From DASXUX01 sp036504595 (GTDB lineage: Bacteria > Planctomycetota > SZUA-567 > H5-PLA8): DNA of 64,000 bases. The stretch lies in NCBI GenBank assembly GCA_036504595.1, contig DASXUX010000069.1, positions 81,814 to 145,813 of the forward strand. Direction: 5' to 3'. Position numbers and translations under genes: made by a program. Shown here piece after piece: positions 22,027 to 29,251 of the stretch (position 1 is its first letter; every line of letters begins with the position of its first letter). The notes beneath the pieces were generated by a model that worked only from the letters and a program-made list of their open reading frames with translations, searched no databases and had not been told where the DNA came from.

Positions 22027-22150
22027 CAAAGACGGGGGCTGCAAATACCCTATTAGGTTTGCCGCCCGAGGTGCCTAGTTAGAGTATCGAGCTTGCGGTG
22101 TACTCGCTGAAATGGTATTCTCTGCATAACTTTATAGGGGGGGGATCGCC

Positions 22151-22735
22151 ATGCCAAGAAAGACATACGATACTGACACTCGCGCCGCACTGCTCAAAGC
22201 AGCCTCGCAGACGCGCGCTGAAGGCAAGACATGGAATGAGGTGCTGACGGCCGCCAAAGAAGCCGGTTATACCGGCAGCCGGCAAGGCATTCGCAAAATG
22301 GTGCTGGCTGCTGAGACCAAGAAAGGCCGCAAACCGGGCCGCCCCGCCGGAAAGCGCGCCCGGCGAGTTGCTCGCGCAAAGAAAATCGCGCCAGCAGTCA
22401 AAGGCAAGGGCCGCGGCCGCCGGCTCTACGACGAAGCCACCAAAGCCGCTATCATCAAGGCCGCAAAGGACGCTCGCGCGGCGGGCGCAAAGTGGCCCGA
22501 AGCGCTGAAGGCAGCGCGGGGCGCTGGGTACAACGGCGGGATGGTTTCGTTGATGCTCTTCGTTCGCGGCAGCCGCAAAGGCCCAGGCAGACCCCGTGGC
22601 CGCCGTGGCCGCCCCGCAAGTGCTCCTGCTTCCGCGCAGTTGGGCGCGATCCCGCAGATGATCGACCGCATCGTTAAGGAGCAAGTGCACGCAGCGCTCG
22701 ACCGCGCCATCGCCGCCCTGGAAGGAATGCGCTAA
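22151..22735 (+). CDS. Basic protein with two tandem helical repeats and AT-hook-like motifs
   Basis: The 194 residues contain two copies of one module: YDTDTRAALLKAASQTRAEG...AAKEAGYTG (about 6-43) and YDEATKAAIIKAAKDARAAG...AARGAGYNG (about 97-134). A Lys/Arg/Pro-rich linker with KKGRKPGRPAGKRAR follows the first copy, and GPGRPRGRRGRP follows the second. GRP cores in a basic context are AT-hook-like and suggest minor-groove DNA binding. The C-terminal helix (MIDRIVKEQVHAALDRAIAAL) may oligomerise. I do not recognise a named family. It could be a nucleoid-associated protein. The gene stands alone, and a hairpin follows its stop. Confidence 0.65.
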   Translation: MPRKTYDTDTRAALLKAASQTRAEGKTWNEVLTAAKEAGYTGSRQGIRKMVLAAETKKGRKPGRPAGKRARRVARAKKIAPAVKGKGRGRRLYDEATKAAIIKAAKDARAAGAKWPEALKAARGAGYNGGMVSLMLFVRGSRKGPGRPRGRRGRPASAPASAQLGAIPQMIDRIVKEQVHAALDRAIAALEGMR

Positions 22736-22748
22736 CCGTTTTCACGAA

Positions 22749-22780
22749 GGAGTTCGGAACGCGCTTGCGCTCCGAACTCC
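22749..22780. terminator. Perfect 10-bp inverted repeat after the basic protein gene
   Basis: GGAGTTCGGA (22749-22758) and TCCGAACTCC (22771-22780) flank a 12-base loop that itself contains GCGCTTGCGC. It lies 13 bases past the stop at 22735. No T-tract follows, so termination is only likely. Confidence 0.5.
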
Positions 22781-22806
22781 ACCAACACCAGACACCAGAC
22801 CACGCC

Positions 22807-23292
22807 ATGAAAATAAAATTCATCACCGCTGGCGGTACCATCGACAAAGTCTATTTCGACGCAAAGAGCGAGTACAAAGTCGGTTCCCCGCAAGTGCTGG
22901 ACGTCCTCCGCGAAGGCAACGCGACCTGCGAGTACGACATTGAGTCCGTGCTCGCCAAAGACAGCCTCGACATGACCGATGAAGACCGCAATCTGATTCG
23001 CGCCAAGGTCGAAGCGGATGCCGCCTCGCGGATCGTCATCACGCACGGCACGGACACGATGATCCAGACCGCTCTAGCCCTGCAGAACATTCCCGGCAAG
23101 ACCATCGTCCTGACCGGCTCCATGCAGCCCGCACGCTTCCGCAACACCGACGCGAACTTCAACATCGGCGTCGCACTCGGTGCCGTGCAATCTCTCCCGC
23201 CGGGAGTTTACATCGCCATGAACGGCCAGGTCTTCGACCCGCGCCGCCTGCGTAAAAACCGCGACAAACTGTGCTTTGAGTCAGACGTTTGA
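22807..23292 (+). CDS. Single-domain asparaginase-like protein
   Basis: The 161 residues match only the N-terminal domain of type I/II L-asparaginase: ITAGGTIDKVYFD with the nucleophile Thr, VITHGTDTM with the second catalytic Thr-Asp pair, and KTIVLTGSMQPARF. The C-terminal domain is missing, and the frame ends cleanly after a basic FDPRRLRKNRDKLCFES tail. Short stand-alone versions like this are known in other bacteria, so it need not be broken. The start at ATG 22807 is preferred because the upstream ORF part lies in repeats. Activity on asparagine is unproven. Confidence 0.8.
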   Translation: MKIKFITAGGTIDKVYFDAKSEYKVGSPQVLDVLREGNATCEYDIESVLAKDSLDMTDEDRNLIRAKVEADAASRIVITHGTDTMIQTALALQNIPGKTIVLTGSMQPARFRNTDANFNIGVALGAVQSLPPGVYIAMNGQVFDPRRLRKNRDKLCFESDV

Positions 23293-23315
23293 GGTAGGCA
23301 AGAATCGCCTTGCGT

Positions 23316-23373
23316 TCCCCTCTCCCCTTGCGGGAGAGGGCCGAGCGAGCGAAGCGAGACCGGGGTGAGGGGC
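23316..23373. repeat. REP-like hairpin between convergent genes (copy 2)
   Basis: CCCCTCTCCCCTTGCGGGAG AGGG and CGAGACCGGGGTGAGGGGCG lie between the asparaginase-like gene and the convergent carbonic anhydrase gene. It is the same family as the element at 17157. Confidence 0.7.
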
Positions 23374-23383
23374 GCTGTCCGCG

Positions 23384-24001
23384 TCAGCCTTGCATCAACC
23401 TGTCAATATGTTCCCGTCCATACCGGGCCAGATACGCCTGCCCGTTGTTCACATAATGCAGGCAATTCTCCAGGAACCGTTCGCGCTGCTTCTGCGTGAT
23501 TTCTTTGACTTGCCGAGCCGGCGCGCCGACCCATAGCGTACTCGGCGGAACCTTCGTGCCTTCCAGCACCAGCGCGCCGGCCGCAATCAACGCGCCCTCG
23601 CCGATCACGCAGCGGCTGAGCACCGTCGCGCCGATTCCAATCAGCACATTGTCCTGGACCACCGCTCCATGCACGACCGCGGCATGCCCGATCGTAACGC
23701 GCTTCCCGATGATGCAGGGGTAGCCTTCATCTGTGTGCAGAATGGTTCCATCCTGAACGTTCGACTCCTCGCCAACTTCGATAATCTCTGTATCGCCGCG
23801 CAGAACACAGCCATACCACACGCTGCTGTGAGCCTTCAACGTCACCCGCCCATTGACGACGGCCGTTGGTGCGACCCACGCCGTGGGATCGATGACCGGC
23901 CGCGCACAGATCGCATCCAGGTGCACGTGAACGCTCGGATATGGCAGCGTGAGTTTGGTCTGTAGCGCTTTAACTTCGGACGAGTCCGGCGTGCCGCTCA
24001 T
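23384..24001 (-). CDS. Gamma-class carbonic anhydrase family protein
   Basis: The protein has 205 residues. A left-handed beta-helix of hexapeptide repeats is evident (VIDPTAWVAPTAVVNGRVTL, CVIGEGALIAAGALV). The three zinc-ligand histidines are in ILHTDEG, IGHAAVVHG (GH) and VHG. VWYGCVLRGDTEIIEVG is the family signature. Members bind zinc or iron; some hydrate CO2 and others have no known activity. The start at ATG 24001 follows GGAGG by 4 bases. It is the last gene of a minus-strand run starting at 27600. Confidence 0.88.
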   Translation of the reverse strand: MSGTPDSSEVKALQTKLTLPYPSVHVHLDAICARPVIDPTAWVAPTAVVNGRVTLKAHSSVWYGCVLRGDTEIIEVGEESNVQDGTILHTDEGYPCIIGKRVTIGHAAVVHGAVVQDNVLIGIGATVLSRCVIGEGALIAAGALVLEGTKVPPSTLWVGAPARQVKEITQKQRERFLENCLHYVNNGQAYLARYGREHIDRLMQG

Positions 24002-24020
24002 GTTTCCTCCAATGATGCCG

Positions 24021-24434
24021 TCAGCCAAAAATGATGCAGCTAAGCATGCTTAGCAACAACAGGAAAACGGGAAACAGCGTGAAACCGGCGATAGACCCAA
24101 ATAGCACGCATGCGCTTGCTTGGCTGGTGTTGTATGCGCTGTCGCCGCGCCGGATGCCATACTCCAGTTTCGCGACAAAGCCCCCGCCCACTTGCAGTAT
24201 CGCCATCACAGCCGCCAGACTCCAAATCGCTCGATCATCGCAGAGGATCTCGCCGGCCAGTAGGATCAGCGATGGACTGATGCCGACGCTCGCCGCCAGA
24301 AGTTCGGCCCAGCTTAACGTGAAGCCGCCGTCACGGGTATTCCTGTGACAGCGCCACCGATTATTCGCAATAAAGACCATGATCAGCAGTGGTAAAACGG
24401 CTGCTGATGTCAGAACCACCTTGGAAGCGTCCAC
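24021..24434 (-). CDS. Small integral membrane protein of unknown function
   Basis: This 137-residue protein starts at GTG and appears to have four transmembrane segments: VVLTSAAVLPLLIMVFIA, LAASVGISPSLILLAGEI, IWSLAAVMAILQVGGGFVA and SIAGFTLFPVFLLLLSMLSCII. I recognise no family. It lies 19 bases before the carbonic anhydrase start and 38 bases after the ABC ATPase, so it is probably cotranscribed. A CTCTGTG repeat lies just upstream of it. Confidence 0.55.
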   Translation of the reverse strand: MDASKVVLTSAAVLPLLIMVFIANNRWRCHRNTRDGGFTLSWAELLAASVGISPSLILLAGEILCDDRAIWSLAAVMAILQVGGGFVAKLEYGIRRGDSAYNTSQASACVLFGSIAGFTLFPVFLLLLSMLSCIIFG

Positions 24435-24438
24435 TACG

Positions 24439-24463
24439 CTCTGTCCTCTGTGAACTCTGTGCC
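24439..24463. repeat. CTCTGTG repeat, third locus
   Basis: CTCTGTCCTCTGTGAACTCT GTGCC lies directly upstream of the small membrane protein gene. It is the same vocabulary as the arrays before trpB and before the dehydrogenase gene. Confidence 0.5.
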
Positions 24464-24471
24464 AAATTCGG

Positions 24472-25137
24472 TCAGCAGACGCGCCCGTCTTTCAGGCGCA
24501 CAATCTTCTGCGCCTCGGCCGCCGCCGCAGCATCGTGAGTGACCAGCAGGACCGCTCCGCCATCTCGGTGAAACTCATGCAAATACGCCAGGACGGTGCG
24601 AGCGCTCTCGGGGTCCAGGTTCCCGGTTGGCTCGTCGCACAGCAGCAACTTAGGCCGATGCAGAAGCGCGCGTGCCAGAGCCGTCCGCTGCTGCTCCCCG
24701 GCGCTGAGCGCCGCGGGGACGTGATCCAGGCGATGCGAGAGGCCGAACCGTTCGAGCAACTGGCGCGCGCGGGCGAGTGGCTCATCCATAGGCCGCGCCA
24801 GCAGCGGCGCCAGCACGTTGTCCAGCACGCTCAAATAAGGGATCAGGTGAAACTGCTGGAACACGAAGCCGATCGTGGACGCGCGCCACTTTGCGCGAGA
24901 ATCCGGCGACCAACTATAGATGTCCTGCCCCTCAAATCGTACGCTGCCGGACGTTGGCGCGAGCAACCCTCCGGCGCTCAGCAGCAGCGTGGTTTTCCCG
25001 CAGCCGCTGGCGCCTTGCACCGCAACGAACTCTCCCGCGGAAACCGTCAGGCTCACATCATCAATCGCCGTGACAGCCTTTCCGCCCGAATTTGCGGAGC
25101 CCGCATAGCTCTTCGTCAGTCCCTGAATCTCAAGCAT
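24472..25137 (-). CDS. ABC transporter ATP-binding protein (LolD/MacB type)
   Basis: The protein has 221 residues. Walker A is GASGCGKTT, the Q-loop is in FVFQQFHLIPYL, the ABC signature is LSAGEQQRTALARAL, Walker B is LLLCDEPTGNLD, and the switch His is in VTHDA. The FVFQQFHL sequence is typical of the MacB/LolD/FtsE-like class that powers mechanotransmission rather than import. It works with the permease 77 bases upstream. Confidence 0.9.
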   Translation of the reverse strand: MLEIQGLTKSYAGSANSGGKAVTAIDDVSLTVSAGEFVAVQGASGCGKTTLLLSAGGLLAPTSGSVRFEGQDIYSWSPDSRAKWRASTIGFVFQQFHLIPYLSVLDNVLAPLLARPMDEPLARARQLLERFGLSHRLDHVPAALSAGEQQRTALARALLHRPKLLLCDEPTGNLDPESARTVLAYLHEFHRDGGAVLLVTHDAAAAAEAQKIVRLKDGRVC

Positions 25138-25214
25138 GTCTCAAGTAGTCCTGCCCCGCAAAGATCTCCGGCCACAGCTCCGGTTTCGTTTCGCCCCGTC
25201 CCCCCGTCCTGCCG

Positions 25215-26480
25215 TTACCGTTCCCTCAACGCCTCCGCCGGATCCTGCTGCGCGGCCAACATCGCCGGCACCCAACTCATCAGTGCCGAGAACGGTGGCG
25301 TTATGCCCAGCACCATTCCCAGCAGTCCCGCATTGAACAGCAACCGCGTCCCAGAGCCTGCATCAAAGCCCCAGCTTCCCAGCCAGCCGATTAAGTGCCC
25401 TGCTGTCGCGCCGAGAATTCCAATCAGCCCTGCGCGGCAAAGCATCAGCGCCTGGATTCGACGCCCGCCGACGCCCAACGCCCGCAACATTCCGATCTCG
25501 CGCACGCGGCTGCGTACGTTTCCCCAAGCCAGCAATCCCGCCCATGTGGCACAAGCGATCACGATCAGCGGCACGAGTATCGCGAAAAGCTGCTCGCGCG
25601 CTTCGCGCTCCTGCAGGCGCGCCGACCTCTCGCGCTGAATCGCCGCGCGCGCCTCGGAGGCCGCGCGGCTGCGCACTTCGGCGCGCGCCAGAGCCTGGCT
25701 GCCGAATTCGATCACCTGCGTCTCCGGCAGCACGGCGGCAATATCCGCTCTGATCCGAGCCAGCCGGTCCGACGCGCAGTTGCATTCAAGCGCGAGAATC
25801 GCGTTGATGCGGCCTTCTTTTCCCAGCAGTTTCTGCGCCTCGGCCAGATTGATCCACAGCGTAATATCGTCTTTGCTGCCGCGTTCCGCATGCAACCGCG
25901 CAACCTTGAACTCGCGTCCCAGCAGCGTAATCGTGTCGCCGACCGATAGCTTCAAACTGCGATGCAGTTCGTAGCCCAGCACGACGCTGCCGGCCGGCAC
26001 CAGTTTCAGCAGGGCTGATTTCGTGTTCTTGTCCAAAGTGGCCATCTCGCCGCGCGTGCCAACCAGCAGCACGGTCCGCTGCTGCTCCGGCCATTTCAGC
26101 TTCTGTTGAAGCAGTGGCAGGATGTGGTTGATCGACGCGAGCTTCGCCTGGCCCAGTTTGTCCGCATACGATTCCGGCATCTCCTTCGACGCGAAATCCT
26201 CCGCGTACAGATCGCTCAGGTTCTGCTCCTTGGGCAGGACAAGAACGTTGAAGCCGAGGCCCTTCGTGATTTTTCGGTACGCGTCCTCCATCGCCGCCAT
26301 TTTTTCATGCAGCTCAGCCTCTTGCCGCGCGGCGCGTTCTTCCGTGCGCACATCATGCCGCTGCAGGAAACAAATGGCCGCGGTGACGCACGCGGCAGCG
26401 ACCGTCACAGCAAAGACACCCAGGATGAAGTTTGTTTTGCGGTATAGAATTTCGCGAAAGACCAGGCGCCAGATGCTCAT
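25215..26480 (-). CDS. FtsX/MacB-like ABC transporter permease
   Basis: The protein has 421 residues. One transmembrane helix near the N-terminus (FILGVFAVTVAAACVTAAICF) is followed by a periplasmic domain of about 250 residues, then three C-terminal helices (LFAILVPLIVIACATWAGLLAW; LIGILGATAGHLIGWLGSWG; LLGMVLGITPPFSALMSWV). REIGMLRALGVGGRRIQ is the FtsX-family cytoplasmic motif. Coiled-coil sequence (EARAAIQRERSARLQEREARE) precedes helix 2. Its ATG lies one base after the stop of the preceding gene, so translation is coupled. It probably drives a periplasmic or outer-membrane process. Confidence 0.85.
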   Translation of the reverse strand: MSIWRLVFREILYRKTNFILGVFAVTVAAACVTAAICFLQRHDVRTEERAARQEAELHEKMAAMEDAYRKITKGLGFNVLVLPKEQNLSDLYAEDFASKEMPESYADKLGQAKLASINHILPLLQQKLKWPEQQRTVLLVGTRGEMATLDKNTKSALLKLVPAGSVVLGYELHRSLKLSVGDTITLLGREFKVARLHAERGSKDDITLWINLAEAQKLLGKEGRINAILALECNCASDRLARIRADIAAVLPETQVIEFGSQALARAEVRSRAASEARAAIQRERSARLQEREAREQLFAILVPLIVIACATWAGLLAWGNVRSRVREIGMLRALGVGGRRIQALMLCRAGLIGILGATAGHLIGWLGSWGFDAGSGTRLLFNAGLLGMVLGITPPFSALMSWVPAMLAAQQDPAEALRER

Positions 26481-26481
26481 C

Positions 26482-27600
26482 TTACATCGGCCTCTTCTTC
26501 CCGAATATACTCAGCGCAATGCCCGCGATGACAACCAGCAGCACCACCGCACCCAGCACTGCGAGGAGCGAAATGTTCAGCGTAAAAGCCGTCAGTGTGC
26601 CTTTGGGCGCTGCCAGCGGAACGGCGCTTGCCGGCGCGCTCGGCTGCATCCCCGCAGCCGCTTCGGCCAGTGCCGGCAAGCCGCGCAGCGCCGGCGGAAC
26701 GTCCTGGACCACTTTGCCCGACCCCAGCGCTTTCCAGTCGGCGGCCACCAGCAGGTCCAGCCCCGGCATCTGCTCCTTATAAGTGCAAGTGCACGCCCCG
26801 CAGATGAACTCCCCCGCTTCGGCCAGCGTTTCGGCGCTCAGCCGTTCGCCCGCCAGGTCCGCTAGAGCGTGGCCGCGTCCAAAGATGGGAAACACGACGG
26901 GCCGCGGCTGCTTGTCGGGTTCGCGCGAATTCAGCAGTGTCTGCGCAAAAAGTTTTTCCGCCGGATCGTTCGCTGAAATCCGCAGGATCGAGAAGGCGAT
27001 CTTCAATGGCAGGTCGGCCATCAATCGCTGCGGGCCTTCGTCGTCATCGACCTCCGGCAGCTTGAGCGTCTTCTGCATTTCCTCAGTCGATTTCTTCAGC
27101 AGAGCTTCGGCCGCGTCGTCCTCTTTCTTGTTTCCTCCTTCAAGCAGCAGAAAGACTGCCGAGTCTCCCTTCAGCAGGCGGCTGACAATCTCGCGCCGCG
27201 CCGGAGAATCGAACAGCCCGCGCACTGCTTCTGTCTCGAACGGCCCCGCCCATGCCGGTTGCGACAGCTTTCCGTTGGGATAACCGACAACCAGCCACGG
27301 CAGCGGCGTGCCAGCCGACGGAGTCCACTCCGGCTTTTCGGCTCCAGGAGCTGACAAGTCCACAATCTCGATTTCAACGTTCGCCGCCGCGTTCTCCCCC
27401 GCCGCCAAAGTCTTCAGCGCATCGGCCAGTTCTTTCTGCTTCGGCGACAGCGGCCCGTTGGTGAAAACGACTGCCCGGTAAAGCGACGCGTCAAAACGCT
27501 CCAGCGCGTACCGGAACACCGGCACGCTGCACGCGTTCACACCGGCGCTGACGCAAAGCAGAGCGCAAACAGCGACGCTTAAGATCGAACGGATTCTCAT
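26482..27600 (-). CDS. Exported, membrane-anchored protein linked to an ABC transporter
   Basis: The 372 residues begin with a signal peptide (RSILSVAVCALLCVSAGVNAC) whose Cys could be lipidated, although the lipobox is weak. CSVPVFRYALERFDASLYRAVVF follows and begins a thioredoxin-like-looking alpha/beta region. A C-terminal helix (LNISLLAVLGAVVLLVVIAGIALSIF) ends in GKKRPM. A CGACTCTY-type cysteine cluster (CGACTC) near residue 278 is notable. The function is unknown. Adjacency to the permease with coupled translation suggests a partner or substrate-binding role. Its start at 27600 has AGAAGG 9 bases upstream. Confidence 0.6.
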   Translation of the reverse strand: MRIRSILSVAVCALLCVSAGVNACSVPVFRYALERFDASLYRAVVFTNGPLSPKQKELADALKTLAAGENAAANVEIEIVDLSAPGAEKPEWTPSAGTPLPWLVVGYPNGKLSQPAWAGPFETEAVRGLFDSPARREIVSRLLKGDSAVFLLLEGGNKKEDDAAEALLKKSTEEMQKTLKLPEVDDDEGPQRLMADLPLKIAFSILRISANDPAEKLFAQTLLNSREPDKQPRPVVFPIFGRGHALADLAGERLSAETLAEAGEFICGACTCTYKEQMPGLDLLVAADWKALGSGKVVQDVPPALRGLPALAEAAAGMQPSAPASAVPLAAPKGTLTAFTLNISLLAVLGAVVLLVVIAGIALSIFGKKRPM

Positions 27601-27717
27601 AGGCTGCGCCTTCTCACAGATGCCGAACTGTGAGAATACGCCTTGCCCCCGCCTGCGGCAAGCCACGACAACCGATAACGAGCTTTGGGTCTCTGAGCCT
27701 GCGCCCCGTTGCTGTTC

Positions 27718-27755
27718 TCCCCTCCCCGCTTCGGGGAGGGGCCGGGGGAGGGGTT
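27718..27755. repeat. REP-like hairpin, copy 3
   Basis: CCCCTCCCCGCTTCGGGGAG GGG and CCGGGGGAGGGG form a GC-rich hairpin. It lies in the 170-base gap between the Tat-exported dehydrogenase and the downstream gene on the same strand, where it may separate two transcription units. Confidence 0.6.
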
Positions 27756-27770
27756 TGCCTCGCCGCAGAC

Positions 27771-29123
27771 TTAGGCGTACCCGAATTCCCAACCCTTGCG
27801 CGGCTGACGCTGTATCAGCGCGTTGGCTTTCTCGCTGTTGGTGAACTTGCCGGTGCGGAAGTCGTACGAAAGCTTTTCGCGCACGCGCGTGGCGATGTTC
27901 CCGACGAGCATGATCTCGGTGAGCCGGGCCGTGTAGTCGAAATCGGCGGACGAACGGCCGCCCGTTTTGATCGCATTGATGAAGTCGGATTCGTGACTGC
28001 CCTTCACGCGCTCCAACACGGGCTTGGGCTTTCCGACTTCCTTCATGAAGGTCTCGGGGTAGAGCCGCGCACTGTTCATCCACCAGCCGGAATACGCCGT
28101 GCCTTTGGTGCCATAATACGCGCCGAGTTTGATGTCCTTGACGATGCGTTCCGGGTCAATCGTCTTGGGCATCGGCTTCTGCGTGTAGTCGCTGTAGACT
28201 CCAGAACTCCAGCGCATCACGCACGGACACATGTCGCCACGCTTGGGGAATGACCACGACACACGGACTTCGTGCGCCCAATTGGTCTCGTTGGTCTCCT
28301 CGCCTTCGCACTCAACTTCGCAGGTGTCGGCTTCGTTCAGCTTCAAAGCCATCACGGCCCCGTCGCCGTTGTGGCAGAACCAATCACCCAGCAGGCCGGT
28401 GCCGTAGTCCAGCCAGCCGCGCCACTTGGCCGGATGAATGCCGCTGCGGTACTCGCGCTCCTTGACGACGCCCTGCCACAAATCCCAGTCGAGGCTCGCC
28501 GGCGGCTGAGCCGGCTGGCCGGCGTTGCGCGACCCGAAGTCCATCTCGTTGTACGGCGGCCGCACGTGAGCTTCCGTCACATCGCCGAGCGATCCCTGCC
28601 AGATCCATTCGCAAAGCAGCCGAATGTGTTCGCCCGAATGGCCTTGATTGCCCATCTGCGTGGCGACCTTCTTTGCCTTCGCCAGTTCACGAAGTTTGCG
28701 CACTTCGTAAATATCGTGGCACAGCGGCTTCTCGCAGTAGACCGCGCAGCCGGCTTCGAGCGCGCGCACAGTCGCGGGGAAGTGGTGGTGATCGGGCGTC
28801 GCGACCCAGACGGCGTCCAGCTTCTTCTGTTCGTCGAAGAGCTTGCGGTAATCAGTGTAAAACTTGGCGTCCGGAAAGCCTGTCTTGATCCTCTTAACCG
28901 ATCCGCCCGCGTGGTTCATGTCCGCGTCAGCCGCGGCGACAATCTGTTCGCCCGAGGCCACGCCTACGCCCTTGCCGCCCATTCCGCCGATGCCCACGAG
29001 CCCAAATCGAAGCTTCTCATTCGCCGCGTAAGTGCGCACGGCGCTGGACGAGACGATGAAGAAAGACGCGGACGCCGCCGCACCGGTCTGGAAGAATTTT
29101 CGACGCGTGATCTGCTTGCTCAT
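27771..29123 (-). CDS. Tat-exported Gfo/Idh/MocA-family oxidoreductase
   Basis: The protein has 450 residues. A twin-arginine signal (ITRRKFFQTGAAASASFFIV) is followed by the Rossmann motif FGLVGIGGMGGKGVG, the family motif YCEKPLCHD, and the C-terminal GLLGDWFCHNGDG domain. Exported members are abundant in planctomycetes and are thought to act on sugars in the periplasm with a tightly bound cofactor; the substrate is unknown. ATG 29123 follows AGGAG by about 10 bases. A GTG/ATG further upstream would place unrelated sequence ahead of the Tat signal. Confidence 0.88.
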   Translation of the reverse strand: MSKQITRRKFFQTGAAASASFFIVSSSAVRTYAANEKLRFGLVGIGGMGGKGVGVASGEQIVAAADADMNHAGGSVKRIKTGFPDAKFYTDYRKLFDEQKKLDAVWVATPDHHHFPATVRALEAGCAVYCEKPLCHDIYEVRKLRELAKAKKVATQMGNQGHSGEHIRLLCEWIWQGSLGDVTEAHVRPPYNEMDFGSRNAGQPAQPPASLDWDLWQGVVKEREYRSGIHPAKWRGWLDYGTGLLGDWFCHNGDGAVMALKLNEADTCEVECEGEETNETNWAHEVRVSWSFPKRGDMCPCVMRWSSGVYSDYTQKPMPKTIDPERIVKDIKLGAYYGTKGTAYSGWWMNSARLYPETFMKEVGKPKPVLERVKGSHESDFINAIKTGGRSSADFDYTARLTEIMLVGNIATRVREKLSYDFRTGKFTNSEKANALIQRQPRKGWEFGYA

Positions 29124-29251
29124 GGGCCGTGGCTCCTCGTGGGCTGATGTCATCAACTGTATACGCCGGATAATAGCTGTTAAGCAAGGATTCCAGCAAG
29201 CGCTAATTGATGGAGCAGGAGCACCGGGCCGTGTGCCCGGCGTTTGGGGCG

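Noticed and set aside
22807..23292. Asparaginase gene called as truncated pseudogene
   Set aside because: The domain boundary is clean and stand-alone N-terminal-domain asparaginase-like proteins are known, so decay is not required.
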